From Poa pratensis (taxonomy: Eukaryota > Streptophyta > Magnoliopsida > Poales > Poaceae), in NCBI GenBank assembly GCA_947311845.1, contig CAMZMU010000040.1, positions 61,873,901-61,937,900 on the forward strand: DNA of 64,000 nt, in the 5' to 3' direction. Below are positions 45,601 through 58,159 of the stretch, one piece after another (position 1 is the stretch's first letter; every line of letters starts with the position of its first letter). The notes under the pieces were generated by a model. That model made no database searches and was not told where the DNA came from. It was given only the letters and a program-made list of their open reading frames with translations. The position numbers were made by a program, and so were the translations under genes.

Positions 45601-47112
45601 CTCGTGAAGACTTAGAGTAGCCTTACAACTTTTCAAGTTGTGGTTTTATCAAATTTATTTTGCTCAACCTTGACCTTGCCTTAACCAACTGGATTAGGTT
45701 ATTTTATGTCTTTTTCCTTAGTTTGTTCTGTATGTCATTCACATCATAATTCCTTGTATCATTCTGCATCTCATGCATGTCATATTTTCTTAAGTATTGT
45801 TTGGCTGCATATTTATTGAGAATTGTTTGATGTGTTAGAAATTTCGGAGAGAGACGAAGGTTGTTGCAACTGCTACTACTGCACTCCCTGTTGCCAAGGC
45901 AAGTGGCACACCCCCATAAATTTCCTAAGAATTTTTCTATGCATGACTTAGTGTATTTCTTTATATGCATGTGTAGGATAGTATTGCTATGCTGAAACTA
46001 CTATCTCCTCTACACTAGTTGTGTCTAGAATCCTATTGATAACTTAGTAGAATTATTGATGCTATGCAAAAGTGTTTTATTGAAAAGTTAAATTCTACTA
46101 AGTTAATTTACCACCTGGGTGGATTTGGGCTTGCATGGCTGTCAGAGTTGAGTGTTTATTCACTTGTGGATTGCCACCCAGGGTATTAAAGGGACCAATG
46201 TTTCTCTAAGTGAAGTTGCTTACCGTGCAGCCATTAGTCATATGGGCTCTGGCTAGATGGATTAAGTTGCGTGGACTCCTCCCGGCTTGACAAGCAGATG
46301 TAGAGGATGTAGGTGGAACGGGTCAAGCCGGTATGGGATGGGGAATATGCTTCTGAAAAGTCTCGTCTCAACTCTCTCCTTTTCCTTAGCACAATTTGAG
46401 TGCTTGAGGATAGTTTGGCTTTGTTGGGTCTAATGGTGAAAGTGCACAACCTCTGCAGAGTTAAAACTAAGTACTTAGCCGTGTCCCCGGTTACGGACAA
46501 TTCAAGCAGCTGATCAAGGATGTCAACGGAGGCTCCCAACATCTCAATTTCTCTAAGTAAAACTTGATGGGTGAACAAGGGTAGACGAGACTATGGATTT
46601 CATGCCATACTTGTCTCATATTTTGAAGAAAATGTTTTACAAAGTGTTAGGCAAAATTGGCTTTTATGCAAAACAGTCTTGAACTCCACCAGCCAAATTA
46701 TGCATATAGGATATAGAGTTATTCCATTAAGTGTCCACATAGTGTCACTTGCCAGATCCATTTTTAATGGTATCTGACCCACTCTGTTGCAAAATTTTAT
46801 TTGTTGCAGATTGTTCTGACGACGAGTGAGTTTCGTTAAGGGTTTCGAGTCTGCAACCAACATGTTTTCGCCTGTGTGGCACATGATGATGATGGAGACT
46901 CCATGAAGAATAATTTTCCGCTGCTTTACTCTTTCAAAGCTAGCTTCGTGCTATGCAATTTGTAAAGGATATTTCCTAAGTACTGGATCTTCGTGTAATA
47001 ATTGATACAATGTTGTGATATTTCATCTTAGACTGTGTGTGCAAATGAATCGATCCAGGGGTTTGCACTATACACAGGTACCTTGCCAATTTCTAAGTGC
47101 GGGTACGCTACA
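42658..47112 (+). repeat. 5' LTR (4.46 kb)
   Basis: Starts TGTAACATTCCAG and ends GGTACGCTACA. The first 900 bases are very AT-rich. CCTATATAAAGCC at 43589-43601 is a strong TATA box, followed by CCGAAACCCTAATC, so transcripts would begin near 43630 and carry a leader of more than 3 kb. Confidence 0.95.
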
Positions 47113-47114
47113 GA

Positions 47115-47126
47115 TGGTATCAGAGC
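47115..47126 (+). promoter_or_regulatory. Primer binding site, initiator tRNA-Met
   Basis: TGGTATCAGAGC, two bases after the 5' LTR, complementary to the 3' end of tRNA-iMet. Confidence 0.9.
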
Positions 47127-47278
47127 ACTGTGTTGCCTGTAGGTTCGAAACCCTAAGTCTGGTTAGAAATAAGAAAGCCCATAGGACAAAAATTTATTTG
47201 TTCTTTGTCTAAAACTTTTGATATCATTCTTGTAACTTCTTAACTATTCGCGTTCTAAATGCCTTATCTTATTTATAG

Positions 47279-47686
47279 ATGTCCCGCCTTCTGGAATCAC
47301 TCAAGAAAGGTCCAACAATGACCATGACCTTGGAATGTGAGACTGAGTTTCCAAAAGCTTTGGAGGACCTCATGTTGAGCATGAGACTTGAAGGAGCAGC
47401 AGTCTACAAAGGTTTTCCTTTCATGGGTGAAGGTCAAGAGTACTGGTGGGTGCAACTCCATCTATACAAGAACAAAGACGATGAACACAAGACCAAAGGT
47501 TGCTGCATGTTCACAAACCCAATAATTCGAACATCATTCTTTGATTCAGCAAGAAGTGCAGCATGGGAGGCCATCGAAAACCTTGGAAGAAGACTTCGAT
47601 TTAGACTCCACAACACTCAAAAATATCCTGATGAACTCAAGGAAATAGAGGAAGAACTCGATGCACTCAAGAAGGAGATAGAATAG
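47279..47686 (+). CDS. Small extra ORF upstream of gag, unknown function
   Basis: 135 residues, ATG 47279 (MSRLLESLKKGPTMTMTLEC) to stop at 47686, intact. It contains EYWWVQLHLYKNKDDEHKTK and FFDSARSAAWEAIENLGRRL, ending in a charged helix (ELKEIEEELDALKKEIE). The alpha/beta layout with aromatic VQLHLY and a following helix suggests a small compact fold, perhaps nucleic-acid binding (similar 'W-V-Q-hydrophobic-Y' ORFs precede gag in other grass Gypsy elements). It is separated from gag by 247 bases and in a different frame. Its preservation next to an intact gag suggests use. Confidence 0.65.
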   Translation: MSRLLESLKKGPTMTMTLECETEFPKALEDLMLSMRLEGAAVYKGFPFMGEGQEYWWVQLHLYKNKDDEHKTKGCCMFTNPIIRTSFFDSARSAAWEAIENLGRRLRFRLHNTQKYPDELKEIEEELDALKKEIE

Positions 47687-47933
47687 ACCCCCTTATGTAT
47701 TAGAATAAAGAAACCATGTTGATGTATTGACCTATCAAATTGTGGTATGGCAGTACTAACATATTGTTTCCCCATATCCTAGGCGTACTTTCGATCCAAA
47801 AACGACTAGTTAGGTTTTCTCAAAAGTTTGTGAGTTTTATCATGTGTGGTTGATTGTGTCAAATTGCTTGTATGGGTAGGAATATTTCTCCTAGATCTGT
47901 CTATCTTTTACTCATCTATGCTAAAACCCACAG

Positions 47934-47956
47934 ATGCCTCCCCGTCATGCACCTGA

Positions 47957-48001
<45 letters not shown>

Positions 48002-49169
48002 CGAAGCTATGATGCAACAGATGATGGCTGCTCAGACTCAGCTGATGACCATGATGGCTCAATTCATGGCAAATCAACATGGGCCTCCACCACCACCACC
48101 TCCTCCCCAAGTGGACAGACTTGCCAGGTTCCTTAGGCTTAGGCCAAACAAGTTCTCAACTACAACTGACCCAATTGTGGCTGATAACTGGCTGCGTTCT
48201 GTGCAAAAAGATCTGGTGACAATTGAATGTGAAGATGCTGAGAAAGTTAGGTTCACCGCACATCTGCTTGAAGAACCTGCTGCCCAATGGTGGGACACTT
48301 ATCAGATTACTCACCCATTGGACACTTTGACCTGGGAGGATTTCAAGGAAGGATTTCGTAATGCTCATATCTCCACAGGCATTATGAACCTGAAGCAAGA
48401 AGAATTTCGCAACCTGCGACAGGGGAACAGAAGTCTCAAGGAGTATAGAGATGACTTCTATGCATTGTCTCGTTATGCCCCTGAAGACATAGATACTGAG
48501 GAGAAGAGGAAGGAAAATTTTCTCAAGAGACTGTGCGACGAGATGAAAGTCTCTTTCACAGTCACACATGCTTGGGAGTATCAGGCCTTATTGGACCAAG
48601 CAATCATACTGGAGGATAATATCAGGAAGACTGGAAATATGAAGGGAAAGTTGAGTATTAACAAACATCATTCTGAGCCTTCATTCAAGAGACACCATAC
48701 TCATGATGTGAACCATAGTCACAAACAGGGGAATCACCATAATAAAGGGAGTCACCTCAAACATCATGAGCCCAAGGGTAAATTCAAGGGAAGCAATGGA
48801 GATCACAAGAAAAACATCAGTCATATCACTTGCTACACCTGTAAGAAGCAAGGACATTACTCTACTGAGTGCCCAGACCAGAAGCCCCAGAACAACCCCT
48901 ACCAGAAAGACATCAGCAAGGTGATGTGCTACAAATGCAAGAACCAGGGTCATTACGCCAATGAGTGCCCATCAATCAGCCAGGTGATGTGCTACAAATG
49001 CAAGAACAAGGGTCATTACGCCAATAAATGCCCAGCAAAGAAGAAGGCCGAAGAAGCTACCAAGTCAAAGCCTTTTGAAAAAGGATATGTAAACCACATC
49101 AATGTGGAAGAAGTGGCTGAGGAACCTAGCTTAGTGAATGGTATGTTATCAATCAAGTTTACATCTTGA
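47934..49169 (+). CDS. gag: Gag polyprotein, intact
   Basis: Capsid/nucleocapsid protein packaging element RNA. 411 residues from ATG 47934 (MPPRHAPEN) to stop at 49169. An Asn run (residues 9-23, from an AAC microsatellite) and a Pro run come first. Then the Retrotrans_gag domain at about 60-190: ADNWLRSVQKDLVTIECEDA, AAQWWDTYQITHPLDTLTWE and FRNLRQGNRSLKEYRDDFYA. A His/Lys-rich basic region follows, then three CCHC knuckles at about 300 (CYTCKKQGHYSTEC), 331 (CYKCKNQGHYANEC) and 352 (CYKCKNKGHYANKC); the last two arose by tandem duplication. The ORF stops soon after, where protease should begin (NGMLSIKFTS). Could serve in cis or be replaced by partner Gag. Confidence 0.93.
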
Positions 49170-49192
49170 AGTTGACTGCCAACACAGATTTT

Positions 49193-49289
49193 CTTTTAAG
49201 GGTGGTAGCCCACCGAGTTATCCCAGTCACAACCTTTTTGCTAGCCTTCTCGAATCTCGGGGACGAGATTCCTTTTAAGGGTGGTAGTA
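49193..49289 (+). promoter_or_regulatory. Two polypurine-tract copies
   Basis: CTTTTAAGGGTGGTAG occurs at about 49193-49208 and again at 49272-49287, the second directly before the 3' LTR. Only the second is in the normal position. Confidence 0.75.
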
Positions 49290-52200
49290 TGTAACATCCC
49301 AGTTTTTTTTCAAAAAATTGAAAAAATCAGAAAAATTTAAAACTTTTGAAAACTATTATGTATTTTGCTTTGAAAAGAAAAATCATGCATGCATTCATTC
49401 ATCATATAGCTTTGTTTGCATTTTGATATTTCAAAAGTGGGAATAATAATTCCACTTGAAAACCTATTTAAGAAAATATATTAGAAGGACTATCTATGTC
49501 CAATATATTATTTTGAAGTATTGTGGAATACTCCTTTGTGTTAAATGTTTGGTTGTGAATTGTTAGTATGTTTTGGGAAATATTCTATTACTTACCTATT
49601 CTTTATTTCCAAGTTTTATAGTTTTGTTTTTGAAAGAAAATATTTATTTGGATTTTAAAATGAGTTTTGAATTGATTTGTTTTATCAAACTCTTTATAAA
49701 CAAAATGATTTGGTGCAAAATTATCTTATTGAGTGATATGGGATCTTATTACCCATATTTTGTTATGTATTTTAAAACTAAGTTCAAAAGATTTTTTTAT
49801 AAAATCCTATTTATAAAATTTAACATAAAGGTCTAATTAAACCTTTATGCAATATTTGAATTTCTAAATTTGAAAAGTTTAGAAAATTGTTTTTGAAAGT
49901 TTTATTGAAAAGGTTTTTATTTTACAAAACTATAGAAATTGGTTTGAGTTCATTTGAACTTTTAAATCAAAAGTTATGATAAAAATAAGAAAAAAAGGAA
50001 AAAAAAACGAAACGGGCCAAGCCGGCCGGCCCATTAACGTACCGAGGCAGCCCGGGCCAGACCAAGTTCGAACCCGATGGAAAATTTCCACGAAAATATC
50101 CGTTTTCAAATCCTTTCCACTCAAAAACGAATATCTTAACAAATATAACTCCAAATTCGGATCCGCTTGATCCTACGCGTTCATAACTTCGAGCCCAAGC
50201 TATTCCACCGACCCTTGGCCTATATAAAGCCATGTAGCCGCCGGCATCTGTTTCCCCCTTTTCGTTCCACCGAAACCCTAATCAGCGAAATCGTATTTCG
50301 TTGATTTGACGACCAAGATCATCTCGAATCGCGACGGAACCTGAAACATTGTTGAAGATCTCCTCAATACCTTTCCATCCCGGGAAGCCTCAACTCTTTT
50401 CATCAACCGTGGAGGAAGAATTTCGAATCGCCATCCTTCAGATCTGAAGTTGTAATTCTTAGATCTCTTCGCGCTCGGTTCTTCAAATCGAAATTCCTTT
50501 GGTGAGAAGTCAGATCTAACCCTTACCTACAACTTTGCTATTGCACTCTTTTGGTTTTGACGTACGGAATTCTCTGTACAAATCAGATTGCTTTTGACGA
50601 TTTTCGGAGGAGAAAACAATCTCAAATCTTCGGGCCATAGTTACGAAAGTTGTTCCCTGATCAAGACCTTTCTTTTGCCCCAAGCCTCACCTCTTTTGGT
50701 CAAGCGAGCTAGGAGATATTCGAGTTTGAAGTTTCGGATCAGAAAGGTAATTTGCGTTTTGTGACCAATCTATTAATCCACTTATGTTATAATTATGATA
50801 GTTAGAAAAAGCACGTAATTCTCTACAACTTTCGTTAAGATTGTTTTTCCATGATTGTCAAAATTCGTAGTCAACCGTAAAGTCAGCATCCAGTCAGCGC
50901 TTCGTCATCGCCACGTCAGCGGTCAGAGTCAACAGTCAACCGAAGACCGGCAGTTTTGCAGAAAAACCCTAGATCTTAGATCTATCACTACTTTTTATTG
51001 GTTTGGCCAAATTTTACAAATAAAATATTTTTAGAAAGCTTATGACACGTAGAAACTTTTGGTATAGTTAAATTTATGTTTTGACAAATTCAAATTGGTT
51101 CAAATTTTAAATTTGTTTGTTTAAATAAATTTGACTTAACTTGAGTTTTAAAAACTATTTTTGGGCAAATCCAATTGCTTTAACTTTGTTTAATTAATAC
51201 TTGGCCGTAGGAATATTCTACCAATTTTGTAAAAGTATTTTCTATGATTTTTGTAATTAATATTGATTAATTGCTTTTTAGGTGTTATTTTAATAATTAA
51301 AATTGATTAAAATTATTTTCTTCATCTATTCGGCTAATAAAAGGACTTAGTCATATTTTGATCACTTTAGTTACAAAAAGTACTTAGAAATATTTTGCCT
51401 CTCCAAACAAAGTATTTTCTTTCTTAGAAAATATTTGATAATTATTTTGACAACACTATTTCCTTAGAAAAATACCAACACCTTATTTTATGAACTCTTA
51501 CTTAGAAATTATTTTGACTTATTGTTTGACCTCTTTGGTCCTTAGTTATTTTTGGAACATCTTACTTGCCTTGCTTTCCTTAGAGTAATTTTCATGGCAT
51601 TGCATGCATATCAAGTCCTTAGAAATATTTTGCACTTCTTACATGAGTTTCCTCCTTAGAAAATTGAGGATGCGTGTTAGCCCTTTTAACCCTCCTAGTC
51701 AAAAACCACTAAGTTAGAAATTAGTGGAAACAATGAAGGACCAATGAAGATTGCATTGTTATCCTTGGAGAATTCAACATGAAGTTAGGGGACCAATGAA
51801 GGACTTAGCCAAGAAAAACAAAATCCAGAAGCATCTCCAAGAAGTCAAGGTACTTAGAAGAAAATCAAGGGGAAGTTCACGAAGACCAACCACCTACATT
51901 TTTCTAAGTCTTCCTTACTTTCTTTCTTTTCTTCCTTCTTCTCTTAGACTTCATGGTGACTAAGTTATATTCAAGACCAACCTGGATGCTGCCATCACCA
52001 ACAAGTCTGCAGAACCACCAAGTCTACAAATCACAATGAAGTCAACACACCAAGGAGAAAACTACCAGGAAGCCTGGAGAAGATGCTTGGAAGACCAACT
52101 ACTCCATTCTTTCTATCTTTTCTTCTTTCTATTTTCTATCTTTCACCTTGGACATAGACCAATGAAGACCATTGAAGATACATGAAGCTACAAAGGAGTT

Positions 52201-53730
52201 GAAGATTATTTGAAGACCAAACTCGTGAAGACTTAGAGTAGCCTTACAACTTTTCAAGTTGTGGTTTTATCAAATTTATTTTGCTCAACCTTGACCTTGC
52301 CTTAACCAACTGGATTAGGTTATTTTATGTCTTTTTCCTTAGTTTGTTCTGTATGTAATTCACATCATAATTCCTTGTATCATTCTGCATCTCATGCATG
52401 TCATATTTTCTTAAGTATTGTTTGGCTGCATATTTATTGAGAATTGTTTGATGTGTTAGAAATTTCGGAGAGAGACGAAGGTTGTTGCAACTGCTACTAC
52501 TGCACTCCCTGTTGCCAAGGCAAGTGGCACACCCCATAAATTTCCTAAGAATTTTTCTATGCATGACTTAGTGTATTTCTTTATATGCATGTGTAGGATA
52601 GTATTGCTATGCTGAAACTACTATCTCCTCTACACTAGTTGTGTCTAGAATCCTATTGATAACTTAGTAGAATTATTGATGCTATGCAAAAGTGTTTTAT
52701 TGAAAAGTTAAATTCTACTAAGTTAATTTACCACCTGGGTGGATTTGGGCTTGCATGGCTGTCAGAGTTGAGTGTTTATTCACTTGTGGATTGCCTCCCA
52801 GGGTATTAAAGGGATCAATGTTTCTCTAAGTGAAGTTGCTTACCGTGCAGCCATTAGTCATATGGGCTCTGGCTAGATGGATTAAGTTGCGTGGACTCCT
52901 CCCGGCTTGACAAGCAGATGTAGAGGATGTAGGTGGAACGGGTCAAGCCGGTATGGGATGGGGAATATGCTTCTGAAAAGTCTCGTCTCAACTCTCTCCT
53001 TTTCCTTAGCACAATTTGAGTGCTTGAGTATAGTTTGGATTTGTTGGGTCTAATGGTGAAAGTGCACAACCTCTGCAGAGTTAAAACTAAGTACTTAGCC
53101 GTGTCCCCGGTTACGGACAATTCAAGCAGCTGATCAAGGATGTCAACGGAGGCTCCCAACATCTCAATTTCTCTAAGTAAAACTTGATGGGTGAACAAGG
53201 GTAGACGAGACTATGGATTTCATGCCATACTTGTCTCATATTTTGAAGAAAATGTTTTACAAAGTGTTAGGCAAAATTGGCTTTTATGCAAAACAACCTT
53301 GAACTCCACCAGCCAAATTATGCATATAGGATATAGAGTTATTCCATTAAGTGTCCACATAGTGTCACTTGCCAGATCCATTTTTAATGGTATCTGACCC
53401 ACTCTGTTGCAAAATTTTATTTGTTGCAGATTGTTCTGACGACGAGTGAGTTTCGTTAAGTGTTTCGAGTCTGCAACCAACATGTTTTCGCCTGTGGCAC
53501 ATGATGATGATGGAGACTCCATGAAGAATAATTTTTCGCTGCTTTACTCTTTCAAAGCTAGCTTCGTGGTATGCAATTTGTAAAGGATATTTCCTAAGTA
53601 CTGGATCTTCGTGTAATAATTGATACAATGTTTTGATATTTCATCTTAGACTGTGTGTGCAAATGAATCGATCCAGGGGTTTGCACCATACACAGGTACC
53701 TTGCCAATTTCTAAGTGCAGGTACGCTACA
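49290..53730 (+). repeat. 3' LTR (4.44 kb)
   Basis: Starts TGTAACATCCCAG. Differs from the 5' LTR by scattered substitutions and indels, including a 15-base loss at about 50854. Confidence 0.95.
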
Positions 53731-53735
53731 TTTTT

Positions 53736-56289
53736 GCAGTATTTGGCTAATCTTCTGTCGAAAGAATCCATTTGTCAACATTTGCTAACTCTCGCTTAGG
53801 ATCCGACGCTGTTATTCTTTTTCTTAGTGGAAATGATTAACTGTTGCCAAGCCGCGAAGAGGCTGAAAGGTTAAATGGTACGCTACAGAACTGCAGAATC
53901 TGTTACTTCAGGGATAATGGCCACAAAATCATGTTGGTACTACATATAAATATTCGACATCGACAAATGGTTGAGAAACAGCGTGTGATATTAGCTGTGT
54001 AGTCATATTCTTGGCTTGCACTTGAGTACCACTTCTTACATGGGCCAAATATTGTTTGCACTAACTATAGTTTTCAGGCATTTCAAAAGTCTAACCGATA
54101 AATCTCCAAAACCATTTGGCAGGAATATGAATTTGATCTAGCCCCAATAATTAATGAGTTGGATACTATCGTCACTTCCGACAGACGGACTTCGTTTCAT
54201 ATTTTTTACCACCAACTCCTGACGAGCTCGAAACAGTGCTCAATCATGACAGGTAGCATTTCTCCAAAAAATCAGGTTTGGTGAGTTGTTACACGACAGC
54301 TGAACTACCACTTAATTTTGTGAAACTTCAGGGTCCTGTCTTATGCTACTGATTCGGTGATGCTGCCAACACCGACGAGTGCAGCTTCACGACGAGTCTC
54401 CCTCGACGCGCCACTGCTGCTCTCCAACCCAACCCACTGTTCATCCGGTCCGCGAGTTTAACCACCATTGGGAAGGTTCCTCTCTCTCTCTCTGGATCCC
54501 CTTCTTCCTGCAGCAGATCGCAAGTTATGAAGGCCCTTTTCTCACCGTTTATTTTTTGCTTGACTTGCAGCATGATGTGTCACTTCTCATGAACCAATTT
54601 GTGTTGTTGCAGTGGATCGACAACAAGTATAGCATCATCCTCCTCTATTGGTCCTCGGTTTATTTAATTTCCCATGAGTGATGTCTAATTGGTGTGATGG
54701 TAAGTAAGCAAGTGTTAGAGCGAGTTGTGTACATGAGATATGCAGCTCTTGGTGATGCTGTTTCTTGCCTCTGAATTAAAGACTGCACAATGTTTTTTAT
54801 ATTTGTGGTTATATGGTTGACTAAAATCCTGAGAGGAATAGAGCTTGCATCTTCTCTTTATGCTTGGTGTTTTCTAATGGTTGGAAGTTTATTCTCACAT
54901 GAACATTTGATAGTCCTACAGTTGCTCATCTAACTTTCTGCTTAATTGTTCTGTAGCTCGGAGCTGATACGAGATGATGTGAACGAGGGCACTGTCCAAT
55001 ACTCATTTTTCGTAGGATTCAAAAGTTTTATCACTCACACCCGTAAATTGTATTCGCTTTCCCTTGGCTACCAATTTCGTGATTAATCTGCTTATTTTAT
55101 CCATCATTATGCTTCCAATAGGTAGTTGATGGGCTTTTAGTACAGTTCTACCCTCATGGCATGGGATTGACATGCTTGCCTTTTTGGATGTACACATGGT
55201 TTGGGCAATGAGAGAAGGCTTATGAGATCACAAGTATAGGAATTACACTGCCTATTTTTTGTTGATTGTGTTCTAAAGAGCAAAAAATATGACATGCCTT
55301 TAATATTTCTTTTCTTCAATTCGACCATCTCATGCCTGCAGATTTTATTTCATGTTTCTCTTTCCATAATCAGATGCGGTAACAACTATATTCTCTGTCC
55401 ACCTTTCATAGGTGTTTTCATGTAGATCAAAGAAAATAGGAAAGCAGTTGATACTCGATAAAACAAATTGCATTGCCAGTTCTCACTATCAATTATTAGT
55501 CGTCCGTCATTGTAAGCCTTTGACCAATTCTGTGAACTAAGCCCTTGGAAAGTTATTTATGAGCTCCACTTAAAGAGTCACAGTACAAACTTGTGAGCGG
55601 CTCTAATTTTCTTGCCTTCTATTGTGATGATCATTAATAGATTGTGATCCCTCTAATTTGTTTCCATGATATAGGATGAATGCCTACAACTTATTTCTAA
55701 TTGGCAAGGTGGTTGTTCTTCTCTTATTCATACCTTTTATACTTTTATGTTTTTCAATATGGATTTCTTGGTTCTTACTAATTTACATGTTATATTGCTA
55801 AAACTTTAAATATCAGGATGTAGTAGATTCTAGAGTCTATTTTCGAGTGGGGAGAGACATGGATGCAAAATGAAAAGGTATATGCTGCTTATTACATCAA
55901 AACCATTTCTTTTCTGTTATTTCACTAGGATTTTCTTATTTGTTACCACAGTTTAAAATTGGATTCAGATTAATGTCAGTTTTCCATCTACATAAACCAC
56001 CTGGGTGATTGTTTTCCAGAGACACTAAAGTTGTAGGTCATTGGTTTCCCAGAATGCCATCGATTAAAAATAACTGTTCTCCTACATATATTTCTATGGT
56101 TTGACTGATTATGAAGAACCAATAACTCTGGTTTGGTAACAAGGGCTGCTTAGTCTTAATGATTCTAAACCATTCCTTCAATAGGCTTCGGACATCTGCA
56201 ATACTTTAATAAAGCATGGTTTGCGAAATATTACGTTTTCCTATCGGTCTACTGTCGCCGATTGGCTATATGTGTATATATATATATAT
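53736..56289. other. Probable Helitron interior; no recognised gene
   Basis: Resumes the sequence interrupted at 42653. 54355-54660 is GC-richer and exon-like (open 100 codons from 54379) but matches nothing I know. The rest is AT-rich, intron-like. A CTCTCTCTCTCTCT run lies at about 54480-54493. Confidence 0.3.
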
Positions 56290-58114
56290 GGGAAATAGTG
56301 GGCTAACATGGTGGGTAGCTGTGCATATGCATCCATCCGTTGGATTGTGTATAGAGAGTAGAAAGTAGGAATGCGAGAGCACGCTGCAAACGGAACGGCG
56401 TCATACCGAGCACACGAATATATCTGTTTCAAAAAATAACAACCTGGACACCTCCTACCCCACACGTTTCTCTCCCCACCAGATCTCCACCCACCACCAC
56501 GATGCCCCCACCTTGACTGCACGTTGAACCGCCGGTGCCTCTCCACCGCGCGGCACCGCCGGCCTCCACGCCCCTCCCTCCGTCCATCCTGGAATCCGGT
56601 ATCGCCCCCGGCTCCCTGTCAAGGAAAGGGACGACCCCAGCTGGAAAGAAGTGCAGGGGTGGGCTCGACGGCGGGGTATGGAGGTGTGGTGGCAGCGGTA
56701 GAGCAGCCCGTGGATCTCTCCTCGCCAGATCTGCCCCGCGCTCAGCTCCTTGGGTGGAGATGCTGCGGCTGAGCGACGCCGGCCGGGACGGTTCGGCGCC
56801 GGCAATGGGAAGGGTGGCTGCGTTGCGGCTTGACGGAGCTGGATCTTCTCAGGCACGTCACCTTGGCCGCGCACGTCGTCGGCCATGACGGAAATGAAGG
56901 AGCTCACCGTGTAGCCTTACCTCTCCAGCCCGTGCTACAGCGACGGCACATCCCCTTGGTTTGTTGCGCGGGCGTCAGGCGACGGATGCGTTGCAGGGGA
57001 AACAGAGACAGCTGGAGGAGCCATGCGGTGAGCAACCGCAGCAGCGCCGGTCGCGGGCGTCGGCGGCTGATCCGGTCAGCAGCGTGGAAGTATGGAACAC
57101 GCGTGACGGCCTCCTGTTGCTTCCGATTCCTTTTTCAGTTTTTCTTCAGTTCTTTTCCTTCAGCAGGCACGATAAAATCCCCATTTTGTTTTGCTCCCCT
57201 ACGAGATGCTGGATCCATGGTTTAAAATATTTGAAGCTCCACTTCTTTGGTTTTCTTCTAGATCTGGCGAGTAATCCCTTTTCCATTATCCCAATATTTT
57301 TTTTCTTTGTTGGATTTCTGTTTCCTACGGTGGCTCCCAGATTGAGCATGTTATTTGTAAAAAATGTTCTAAATCGACCACAGTATGATCGGATTGGGAC
57401 CGTGGTTTTTTTCTTGTCCATTGTGTGTCTCTCGGCATCTTCAGATGGTCTGCGGTGTCCAACCATGTTTTTTGCTTATGAAGATCTTTTGATCTTTCTT
57501 TTATTTTTTCAAATACGTTTACTTATCTGAAATCATACTGTGCAATGAATCGTTCCAGTTTTTGATGCCCCAATTTCTCGGGTTACAAAGTGCGTGCTTA
57601 ATCTTTTTGTTTGTGAGCAAAGTGTCTTGCTAATTAGGTACTCCGTACATGCTCTAGCCATGTAATACTTGTTTTTGCTTACCCAGAGGGAATTTAGCAA
57701 GATTGAATTAGTTGAATTTTTTAGAAACATTCAATAGTGGTCGATTTAGAACAATTTTTACACTTCGGATCAGCCATATTTTGTGATGGAGTCAAAATTT
57801 GTGTACAAAAATTATGATCAGTATAAAATCATATTTTCTTTCTGATTTCAATTTTTTTGTATAGGGTTTTCTGTTGCTATATAGTTTTGGAAACTCGCAC
57901 GGAAACCTGTGGCATCGCTGTACCGGGCCCAAGACAAATGACTACAGCTCGCGACCCTGGCAACGTGTAAACAAAAAACCGGGCAGCATGTAACGGACGG
58001 AAAAGGCAGAGTTGCCAAAAAAAACTATGAGATCAAATGCTCTGCATATCCATCACATATCCAACGGTTTGTAGGGCATGCGTAGCTACCACCCCGGGTA
58101 GAAAATCCGCGTCG
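56290..58114. mobile_element. Inverted-repeat element inserted in a TA microsatellite
   Basis: The left end (GTGGGTAGCTGTGCATATGC ... CCGTTGGATTGTG, 56310-56350) matches the right end in reverse complement (GTGGTAGCTACGCATGCCC ... CCGTTGGATATGTG, 58050-58104). (TA)n tracts lie directly outside both ends (56274-56289; 58115-58140), as expected for an element that targets TA repeats. The 1.8-kb interior begins GC-rich (56460-57120, open in several frames, possibly captured exons) and ends AT-rich. The ends are diverged, so the element is old. Family not identified. Confidence 0.45.

Positions 58115-58159
<45 letters not shown>
58115..58159. repeat. Compound (AT)n(GT)n microsatellite
   Basis: About 13 AT followed by about 9 GT. 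Confidence 0.95.

Larger units (their letters stand above)
42658..53730 (+). mobile_element. Gag-only Gypsy-type LTR retrotransposon with 4.4-kb LTRs
   Basis: LTRs 42658-47112 and 49290-53730 (4455 and 4441 bases), TG...CA ends, TTTTT target duplication on both sides. Primer site TGGTATCAGAGC (initiator tRNA-Met) at 47115. The interior is only 2.2 kb: a small extra ORF, then Gag with three zinc knuckles, then the polypurine tract; protease, RT, RNase H and integrase are missing. The LTRs differ by about 1% by eye, plus small indels. LTR type, primer site and the GGGGACGAGATTCCTTTTAAGG-like end resemble chromovirus/Tekay-group Gypsy elements of grasses; the family name is not certain. Confidence 0.95.

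Noticed and set aside
46234..46884. ORFs of 94-114 codons repeated at 52854-53522
   Set aside because: Inside the 4.4-kb LTRs; no known domain, and LTR duplication explains the repetition.
47953..48003. AAC microsatellite as a stand-alone repeat
   Set aside because: It is in frame within gag and encodes the Asn run, so it is described there.
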